DNA of 5,970 nucleotides from Myxococcales bacterium (GTDB lineage: Bacteria > Myxococcota_A > UBA9160 > SMWR01). Shown here piece by piece: positions 1 through 5,970 of the stretch. A program made the position numbers and the translations under genes. The notes beneath the pieces were generated by a model, which was not told the origin of the DNA, did no database searches, and saw only the letters and a program-made list of their open reading frames with translations. Every line of letters starts with the position of its first letter. The first letter of the stretch is position 1. The DNA lies in the NCBI GenBank assembly GCA_022571825.1, contig JACZXC010000204.1, positions 1 through 5,970 on the forward strand. The letters run 5' to 3'.

Positions 1-753
1 CACGGGTTGGAGTTCGAAGCACTGGGCCTGGAGGGCTGCACGCTCTTCTACCGCCGCCGTGGCGAAGACATGCCTCTGGTCGAGATACCCGAGGACGCCT
101 CGGCGGATCGCGAGGCCAAGGTGCGAAAAGCTCGTGTGCGCCTGCTCGAGAAGGCGATGGAAAAGTATCGCTTCCGCTTCGAGCCGTTGTGCGCGCCGGA
201 CGAACCCCTGGTCGAGAACGGGCGGCTCGCGGGCCTGCGCTTCCGGCGCACCCGCATGGAAGGCGGGAGACCTGTCTCCACCGACGAGACCTTCGAACGG
301 CGCGGGCCCTACGTCATCAGTTCGATTGGAAGCATTCCCGAGCCGATTCCGGGCATCGCGATGAAGGGAGAGCTCTTCGACTTCAAGAACTGGGACCTCG
401 GCCGGCTGGAGGGGTATCCGACGGTCTTCGCCACCGGAAACGTTGCCACTGGAAAGGGCAACATCGTCGCCTCGCGCAAGCACGCCAAGTACGTGGGCGA
501 ACGCGTGATCGAGGCCTTTCTCGGCCTCGGCGAAGAGGGCCACGCCGGGGAAGACGCCCTCGCCGACGCGGCCCGGGTCGGCGCGCGCGAGGAGGCCGAG
601 GTGGTGGCCGAGGGAATCACCGTTCAACCGCCGATTCGTCCCGATGCCCTCGCATCCATCCGGGCACGCGTCGAGGAACGCCAACGGGCCGTCGGCTACC
701 AGGGGAACTACGCCCGCTGGATCGAACGTGTCACCCCGCCCGACCTCGGGTAG
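1..753 (+). CDS. FAD/NAD(P)-dependent oxidoreductase, GltD/adrenodoxin reductase-like, 3' part only
   Basis: The frame is open from the first base, so the 5' end lies outside the window and only the last 250 codons are seen. A YRRRGEDMP stretch near the window start matches the conserved segment after the NAD(P)-binding fold in GltD-type flavoproteins (family YRR..EEMP). About 110 residues on, a segment with IGSIPEPIPGI is followed by VFATGNVATGKGNIVASRKHA. This is the C-terminal FAD-contacting glycine motif of the glutamate synthase small subunit/adrenodoxin reductase group. Such enzymes pass electrons between NAD(P)H and an iron-sulfur or flavin partner in the cytoplasm. The N-terminal FAD Rossmann motif is not visible, so substrate and partner cannot be named. 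After the FAD motif comes a tail of about 80 residues, first acidic and Ala-rich, then ending in a YQGNYARWIERVTPPDL segment. The gene converges on rpoD. Family assignment is fairly sure; exact function is unknown. Confidence 0.8.
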   Translation, partial: HGLEFEALGLEGCTLFYRRRGEDMPLVEIPEDASADREAKVRKARVRLLEKAMEKYRFRFEPLCAPDEPLVENGRLAGLRFRRTRMEGGRPVSTDETFERRGPYVISSIGSIPEPIPGIAMKGELFDFKNWDLGRLEGYPTVFATGNVATGKGNIVASRKHAKYVGERVIEAFLGLGEEGHAGEDALADAARVGAREEAEVVAEGITVQPPIRPDALASIRARVEERQRAVGYQGNYARWIERVTPPDLG

Positions 754-949
754 CGCGCTCCGATGCGGCATTGCGTACGGCGGGGAACGCCCCCGGATGC
801 GACGAGAGGGGCTTCGGCTCATGGCTCGCCGATACTGGATGGCCCCGGCCAGACGTCACTCCCCTCGTCCGAAGGCGCCCAAGGCCGGAGGCCGCGGGAG
901 TCGGCAGGCTGGGAGCACGAGCGATCAGCGAGCGCAAGGCCCGGCCGGG
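754..949. other. Intergenic gap between convergent genes, with small inverted repeats
   Basis: These 196 bases separate the stop of the oxidoreductase gene (+) from the stop of rpoD (-). I see no credible gene. Small symmetric elements are present: ATGC-G-GCAT at 763-771, a 5-bp stem 781-785/791-795, GACGAG (801-806) facing CTCGTC (864-869), TGGCC-CC-GGCCA at 840-851, and the palindrome GCCCGGCCGGGC at 939-950. None is followed by a run of T on either strand, so a classic Rho-independent terminator is not evident for either gene. Transcription from both sides presumably ends here, by a Rho-dependent or structure-only route. Confidence 0.6.

Positions 950-950
<1 letters not shown>
939..950. 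repeat. GC-only 12-base palindrome at the rpoD stop codon
   Basis: GCCCGGCCGGGC is a perfect palindrome whose last base (950) is also the last base of the rpoD TAG stop (952-950 on the minus strand). In rpoD mRNA it could form a 4-bp GC stem with a 4-base loop. It lacks a following U tract, so it is at best a weak 3'-end or pausing structure. In GC-rich DNA such a palindrome can also occur by chance. Confidence 0.4.
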
Positions 951-2785
<1,835 letters not shown>

Positions 2786-2792
2786 GGGGGGT

Positions 2793-2798
2793 TCCTCT
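2793..2798 (-). promoter_or_regulatory. Ribosome binding site of rpoD
   Basis: The minus strand reads AGAGGA, 7 bases before the ATG at 2785-2783. This site decides the start against the longer open frame reaching to 2935. Confidence 0.8.
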
Positions 2799-2800
2799 CG

Positions 2801-2814
2801 ACGATCCAGATCGT
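2801..2814. repeat. 14-base inverted repeat in the dnaG-rpoD gap
   Basis: ACGATC-CA-GATCGT has perfect 6-base arms around two central bases, and lies in the 52-base dnaG-rpoD gap just upstream of the rpoD Shine-Dalgarno sequence. In mRNA it can form a 5-bp stem with a CUGG loop two bases before the GAGAGGA stretch. As DNA it looks like a small dyad operator. Either role is inference. In E. coli the same junction carries an mRNA processing site, which is why the position is worth noting. Confidence 0.45.
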
Positions 2815-2837
2815 AGTGCAGACGTGTGCCTATGGCT

Positions 2838-4607
2838 TCATGATTGCGACCCCAATTCTGGGGGGCCGGAAACATTTCGAACGGCTCGACGCCGCAATTC
2901 ATCCTTCTTGCGCAAAAGAGAGATCGCATCTGCACTCGATTCGCGCATCTTCTGCGTCATCGCCCGGTCTTCCCGCCGTCGTCGATCCCGACGCAGGCGG
3001 CCCAGCGTGTCGTCTACCGTGCGGCTCGCGGCGGACTCGTCCCGGGGGTATTCGCTCACGGCCAGAGACCACAGCAGCGTGCGCGCCTCCGGGCCCAGGC
3101 GCTGGGCGATCTCCTCGATTGCAACGCCGCGAGGCTCCGCCGCGGCGTCGATCAGGGCCAGGATCAGCTCGGCGGTCGCACCCGGCGCCATCAGCTCCCC
3201 GAACTCGTCGCGATCGATTCGGTTCGCCAGGTGGGGATGCTCCACCAGACTGCGAGCTAGCTCTCGCAGGAGGCGCGGCTCAGGACCGCTCCGGCGCACC
3301 TCCACCGGAACCGCTTCCGCCGGGTCTTCGCCGCGGGCGGCGGCGCGCACCGCGGCCTCGACGTGATGGGCCTCGGTCCCCGCCGCCAGCGCGAGACGCC
3401 GGCCGTATTCGCTGCACTCGACGGGATCGCGGACGAGGGCCAGAAGCTTCGCCACCGATGCGACCGCGTCGGCCTTCTCCCAGGGTGTGCCGCACCCGCG
3501 CGCCACGGCCCGCTCGATCACCACGTCCAGGGCGCTTCGCGCCTGGTCGACCCGAGCCCGCAACGCTTCGGCGCCCTTGCGCTCGAGACAGCTATCCGGA
3601 TCTTCACCCGATGGCAGGATCGCTACGCTAACGCGCAGCCCCTGCGGCAACAGGACTTCCAGCGCCCGCTCCGTGGCACGCTGACCGGCTTCGTCGCCAT
3701 CGAAGAGCAGCACGACCTGGCGGGTTCGACGACGGAGGGACTGGGCATGATCCACCGTCACCGCGGTTCCACAGGTGGCGATCACGCCCTCGACGCCGAC
3801 GCGATGCAGGGCGATCAGATCGAAATAACCCTCGACTACCACCACGCGTCCAGTTCGCCGAATCGGCTCGAGTGCGTGGGGAAAGCCATAGAAGACCTGA
3901 CGTTTGCGAAAAAGCGGGCTCTCGGGGGTATTGAGGTATTTCGGCTCTTGATCCGAGGCCAGCGCGCGACCGCCGAAGGCCACCACCCGCCCGCGGACGT
4001 CTCGAATTGGAAATATTACGCGTCCCCGCAGCCGGTCGTAGTAGCCGCCGGAGTCTCGGGGCGCGAGCAGCCCCGCCCGCTCACCGTCCTCGGCGGCGAT
4101 GCCGTGTTCGCGCAGCGCCTGGACGATGAAGTCCCAGCGGTCCGGGGCATAGCCGATGCCGAATCGGGCAATGGTCGGGGCGTCCAGACCGCGCCGGGCG
4201 AGGTAGGCGGCACCCGGACTCCCCGGCGCCGCCAAAGCGGCGCAATAGCGCGAATGGGCCAGGTCGTTGGCGGCGCGCAGACGCTCCGCCAGGCCGGACC
4301 CGCCCTCCGCGGTCTCTGGAATCTCGATCCCACAGTCGCGGGCAAGGGTTCGCGCCGCCTCGGGGAAGGTCAGATTCTCGATCTTCATCAGAAAGGCGAT
4401 CGCGTCGCCACCTTCGTGACAGCCGAAACAGTAGAAGTTTCCGCGATCGGGGTTGACGTTGAAAGAGGGAGTCTTCTCGTCGTGGAAGGGGCAGAGACCC
4501 TTGTGGCTGCGACCCGCTCGTTTCAGGGTGACGAAGCGACCGACGAGGTCGACCAGGTCGACGCGGTCACGGAGCTGCTCGATTGCCTCATCGGGAATTC
4601 GGCCCAA
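2838..4607 (-). CDS. dnaG: DNA primase DnaG
   Basis: The 589-residue primase makes the short RNA primers for lagging-strand synthesis at the replication fork, working with DnaB helicase. The N-terminal CHC2 zinc ribbon is intact: C39 and H42 in GLCPFHDEKTPSF, C60 and C63 in FYCFGCHEGGDAI. The RNA-polymerase core follows, with the basic motif EPKYLNTPESPLFRK (221-235). The TOPRIM metal site has E259 in VVVVEGYFDLIAL and D303/D305 in LLFDGDEAGQRA. The helicase-interacting C-terminal domain spans about 445-545, and a charged tail runs to 589. Length is normal for the family (about 580-660). The start is TTG at 4607-4605, 13 bases after the rpsU stop and 6 bases after a GGGAG Shine-Dalgarno. It puts the canonical IPDEAIEQLRDRVDLVDLV opening at the N terminus, and no ATG is available before residue 74. 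The rare start fits the low primase dose known for this operon in E. coli. Confidence 0.97.
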   Translation of the reverse strand: MGRIPDEAIEQLRDRVDLVDLVGRFVTLKRAGRSHKGLCPFHDEKTPSFNVNPDRGNFYCFGCHEGGDAIAFLMKIENLTFPEAARTLARDCGIEIPETAEGGSGLAERLRAANDLAHSRYCAALAAPGSPGAAYLARRGLDAPTIARFGIGYAPDRWDFIVQALREHGIAAEDGERAGLLAPRDSGGYYDRLRGRVIFPIRDVRGRVVAFGGRALASDQEPKYLNTPESPLFRKRQVFYGFPHALEPIRRTGRVVVVEGYFDLIALHRVGVEGVIATCGTAVTVDHAQSLRRRTRQVVLLFDGDEAGQRATERALEVLLPQGLRVSVAILPSGEDPDSCLERKGAEALRARVDQARSALDVVIERAVARGCGTPWEKADAVASVAKLLALVRDPVECSEYGRRLALAAGTEAHHVEAAVRAAARGEDPAEAVPVEVRRSGPEPRLLRELARSLVEHPHLANRIDRDEFGELMAPGATAELILALIDAAAEPRGVAIEEIAQRLGPEARTLLWSLAVSEYPRDESAASRTVDDTLGRLRRDRRRREDRAMTQKMRESSADAISLLRKKDELRRRAVRNVSGPPELGSQS

Positions 4608-4613
4608 CTGCTG

Positions 4614-4618
4614 CTCCC
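4614..4618 (-). promoter_or_regulatory. Ribosome binding site of dnaG (TTG start)
   Basis: The minus strand reads GGGAG, placed in the 13-base gap after the rpsU stop codon and 6 bases before the TTG start at 4607. It supports that start, and its closeness to the rpsU stop suggests translational coupling. Confidence 0.7.
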
Positions 4619-4620
4619 GA

Positions 4621-4818
4621 TTAGCGCGCCATCCTTCTCATTTTCTTGAGGGCGCGTTTGCGGGCCGCGGCCGCCTTCTTCTTCTTGCGGACGCTCGGCT
4701 TATCGTAGTATTCGCGGCGCTTCAGCTCGCTCAGGATCCCCGCCTTCTCGCACTGCTTCTTGAAGCGCTTCATGGCGACTTCGAAGGGCTCATTCTCGCG
4801 GAGCTTGATGACAGGCAA
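4621..4818 (-). CDS. rpsU: Small ribosomal subunit protein bS21
   Basis: This 65-residue basic protein belongs to the 30S subunit and sits near the anti-Shine-Dalgarno end of 16S rRNA, where it assists mRNA initiation. The opening PVIKLRENEPFEVAMKRFKK, then CEKAGILSELKRREYYDKP, is the bS21 signature almost residue for residue. The rest is a Lys/Arg/Ala tail that binds rRNA, and length is normal. The start is taken as TTG at 4818-4816, so the mature opening (M)PVIKL matches the family, with GGGGAG 9 bases upstream. An in-frame GTG at 4848 would add ten residues not typical of bS21 and has no Shine-Dalgarno. There is no ATG before codon 16. It is the first gene of the rpsU-dnaG-rpoD group, 126 bases after hisF. 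No GatB/YqeY-domain gene lies between rpsU and dnaG, although some other bacteria have one there. Confidence 0.93.
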   Translation of the reverse strand: MPVIKLRENEPFEVAMKRFKKQCEKAGILSELKRREYYDKPSVRKKKKAAAARKRALKKMRRMAR

Positions 4819-4827
4819 CCTGCGTTG

Positions 4828-4833
4828 CTCCCC
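4828..4833 (-). promoter_or_regulatory. Ribosome binding site of rpsU (TTG start)
   Basis: The minus strand reads GGGGAG, 9 bases before TTG at 4818. It lies inside the alternative GTG-started reading frame, so it argues for the shorter protein. Confidence 0.65.
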
Positions 4834-4900
4834 TTGATGAGACCGCACCCGGCGAAGCGTTACGGTTCTTGTGAGTGGACGCGGCGAACTGAAAACTCCC

Positions 4901-4933
4901 GAAAAGACGCCAGCTTCGAGCCACTTGCCGGCG
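4901..4933 (-). terminator. Terminator-like hairpin between hisF and rpsU
   Basis: On the minus strand CGCCGGC (4933-4927) pairs with GCTGGCG (4914-4908). The stem has 7 bp including one G-U, with a 12-base loop. TCTTTTC (4907-4901) follows directly. It begins 11 bases after the hisF stop codon. Shape and position fit a Rho-independent terminator or a partial terminator/attenuator at the end of the his group. The T run is short (five T in seven bases) and the loop is larger than usual, so termination may be incomplete. Confidence 0.45.
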
Positions 4934-4941
4934 AACTTCGC
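4931..4941. repeat. Palindrome GCGAA-C-TTCGC just after hisF
   Basis: Perfect 5-base arms flank one central base, 3 bases past the hisF stop codon. It shares three bases with the upstream arm of the terminator-like hairpin at 4901-4933, so the two could not fully form together in RNA. It may simply be chance. Confidence 0.3.
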
Positions 4942-4944
4942 ACT

Positions 4945-5763
4945 CTAGCGTACCCCCCTGGGCCCATCAACCGATGGCACACGCACCGGAATCCCGAGCT
5001 TCGCAAGCTGCTCCTTCACCTGTCCCACCGTCGTCTCACCGAAATGGAAGATCGACGCCGCCAGCGCGGCCTGTGCGCATCCCCCTTCGGGCCCATCGTC
5101 CAAGGCGATCGCCATGTCGTCGGCGCTCCCACCTCCCCCAGACGCAATCACGGGTACCGAGACGGCCGCTGTGACCGCGCGCAGGAGAGGGATGTCATAG
5201 CCTAGCTTCGTTCCATCGCGATCCATGCTTGTCAGCAGGATTTCGCCGGCGCCGGCGTCCGCCATCTGCTTGGCCCAGGCGACGGCGTCGATTCCCGTGG
5301 CTCGCCTCCCGCCGTGGGTGAATACTTCCCAGGCACACTGCTGTGCAGCGCCTGCCGGTCGATGACGCCGTGCGTCGATGGCGACAACCAGGTTCGCGCT
5401 GCCGATTCGCACGGCCGCTTCACCGATCAGGTCGGGATTCTCCACCGCCGCCGTCATGATCGAGACCTTGTCCGCGCCGGCATTGAGAAGATCGCGAATG
5501 TCCTGGAGAGAGCGAACGCCCCCGCCCACCGTGAGAGGCATGAAGACCGTCTCCGCCGTGCGCACCACGACGTCGAGCAGGATTCCCCGGCCTTCGTGGC
5601 TCGCCGTGATGTCCAGGAAGATGATCTCGTCGGCTTCCTGTTCATCGTACAAACGCGCCACCTCGACGGGATCACCGGCGTCCACGTGATCGATGTAGCG
5701 GACGCCTTTCACGACGCGCCCCTGGTCGACGTCCAGGCAGGGAATGATCCGCTTCAAGAGCAC
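4945..5763 (-). CDS. hisF: Imidazole glycerol phosphate synthase cyclase subunit HisF
   Basis: HisF, with the glutaminase HisH, converts PRFAR plus ammonia into imidazole glycerol phosphate and AICAR, linking histidine and purine synthesis in the cytoplasm. The (beta/alpha)8 barrel signature is clear: RIIPCLDV with catalytic D11, VGGGVRS (79-85), SIMTAAVENP (101-110), VVAIDAR with catalytic D130, ILLTSMDRDGTK (175-186) and LAASIFHFGE (234-243). At 272 residues it is somewhat longer than the usual ~250-258. Extra length lies near 133-143, near 221-231 and in an 11-residue tail after GIPVR. The last phosphate-loop glycine segment reads SGGGGS where SGGAGS is usual. The start is GTG at 5763, giving the family opening MLLKRIIPCLDV, with GGAGG 7 bases upstream inside hisA. 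It overlaps the hisA end by 10 bases, which implies coupled translation. No hisI or hisE follows; rpsU comes next. Confidence 0.97.
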   Translation of the reverse strand: MLLKRIIPCLDVDQGRVVKGVRYIDHVDAGDPVEVARLYDEQEADEIIFLDITASHEGRGILLDVVVRTAETVFMPLTVGGGVRSLQDIRDLLNAGADKVSIMTAAVENPDLIGEAAVRIGSANLVVAIDARRHRPAGAAQQCAWEVFTHGGRRATGIDAVAWAKQMADAGAGEILLTSMDRDGTKLGYDIPLLRAVTAAVSVPVIASGGGGSADDMAIALDDGPEGGCAQAALAASIFHFGETTVGQVKEQLAKLGIPVRVPSVDGPRGVR

Positions 5764-5970
5764 GAAAGAGCCTCCAGGGCGCGGCCCAGATCGATGGCGC
5801 CCGTGTACAGGGCGCGGCCGACGATCGCGCCGGAAACCCCGCGATCGACGAGCGACGCGGCGCGCCGCAAGTCGCTATCGGAGCGGATACCGCCCGAGAC
5901 GATCACGGGGATCTGCACCCAGGCGGCGAGTTCTTCGGTGGCCTCGAGGTTGGGGCCCGCCAGGGTTCCA
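5754..5970 (-). CDS. hisA: Phosphoribosylformimino-AICAR isomerase HisA, 3' part only
   Basis: Only the last 71 codons are in the window; the gene enters from the right edge. HisA isomerises ProFAR to PRFAR, the substrate of HisF. The visible part reads GTLAGPNLEATEEL, then IPVIVSGGIRS, then GAIVGRALYTGAIDLGRALE. These are the last beta-alpha units of the HisA half-barrel, with the SGG and VGRALY phosphate-binding loops characteristic of the family. The TGA stop is at 5756-5754. The stop falls inside hisF, whose GTG start is at 5763, so the two genes overlap by 10 bases in different frames. The catalytic N-terminal aspartate lies outside the window. Confidence 0.93.
   Translation of the reverse strand, partial: GTLAGPNLEATEELAAWVQIPVIVSGGIRSDSDLRRAASLVDRGVSGAIVGRALYTGAIDLGRALEALSCS
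5771..5775 (-). promoter_or_regulatory. Ribosome binding site of hisF inside hisA
   Basis: The minus strand reads GGAGG, 7 bases before the GTG start at 5763. It is embedded in the hisA codons for Leu-Glu-Ala near the C terminus, so hisF translation starts within the hisA message. Confidence 0.75.

Noticed and set aside
2786..2935. N-terminal extension of RpoD by 50 residues to a start at 2935
   Set aside because: It would overlap the dnaG end by about 100 bases, reads as out-of-frame dnaG sequence, and bypasses the good AGAGGA site at 2793-2798.
3363..4649. A 428-codon plus-strand frame opposite dnaG and the end of rpsU
   Set aside because: It mirrors the conserved zinc and TOPRIM coding regions of dnaG and shows no domain of its own; it is a composition shadow.
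4819..4848. GTG start for rpsU at 4848
   Set aside because: It adds ten residues foreign to bS21, has no Shine-Dalgarno upstream, and contains the GGGGAG site that suits the TTG at 4818.
4849..4900. Possible sigma-70 promoter for rpsU
   Set aside because: A TTTTCA hexamer (4895-4890, minus strand) is a fair -35, but no -10-like hexamer stands 16-18 bases away; not supportable by eye.

Overview
The window is a high-GC piece of a bacterial chromosome carrying core housekeeping genes. It most resembles a deltaproteobacterial-type lineage (Myxococcota, Desulfobacterota, Binatota or a neighbour). That placement is inferred from the style of the RpoD and DnaG proteins, the GC-rich coding and the gene order; no marker here fixes the phylum. 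I see no mobile element, tRNA, rRNA, CRISPR array, toxin-antitoxin pair or phage gene.

Layout. Positions 1-753 (+) hold the 3' end of a FAD/NAD(P)-dependent oxidoreductase related to GltD and adrenodoxin reductase. Positions 754-949 are a gap between convergent genes, with several small inverted repeats but no clear terminator. From there to the right edge everything is on the minus strand. In transcription order the genes are hisA (3' end, 5970-5754), hisF (5763-4945), rpsU (4818-4621), dnaG (4607-2838) and rpoD (2785-950).

How the genes work together. HisA and HisF catalyse consecutive steps of histidine synthesis, and their reading frames overlap by 10 bases. rpsU-dnaG-rpoD is the classic macromolecular synthesis operon: ribosomal protein bS21 for translation, primase for replication, and the primary sigma factor for transcription. 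The his genes run straight into this operon across a gap of 126 bases. That gap holds a terminator-like hairpin, so the two groups may be partly or fully separate transcription units.

Start codons are notable: hisF begins with GTG and both rpsU and dnaG with TTG, each behind a good Shine-Dalgarno sequence. Only rpoD begins with ATG. I found no previously undescribed system here. The second-look items are details of gene junctions and protein insertions within an otherwise ordinary region.
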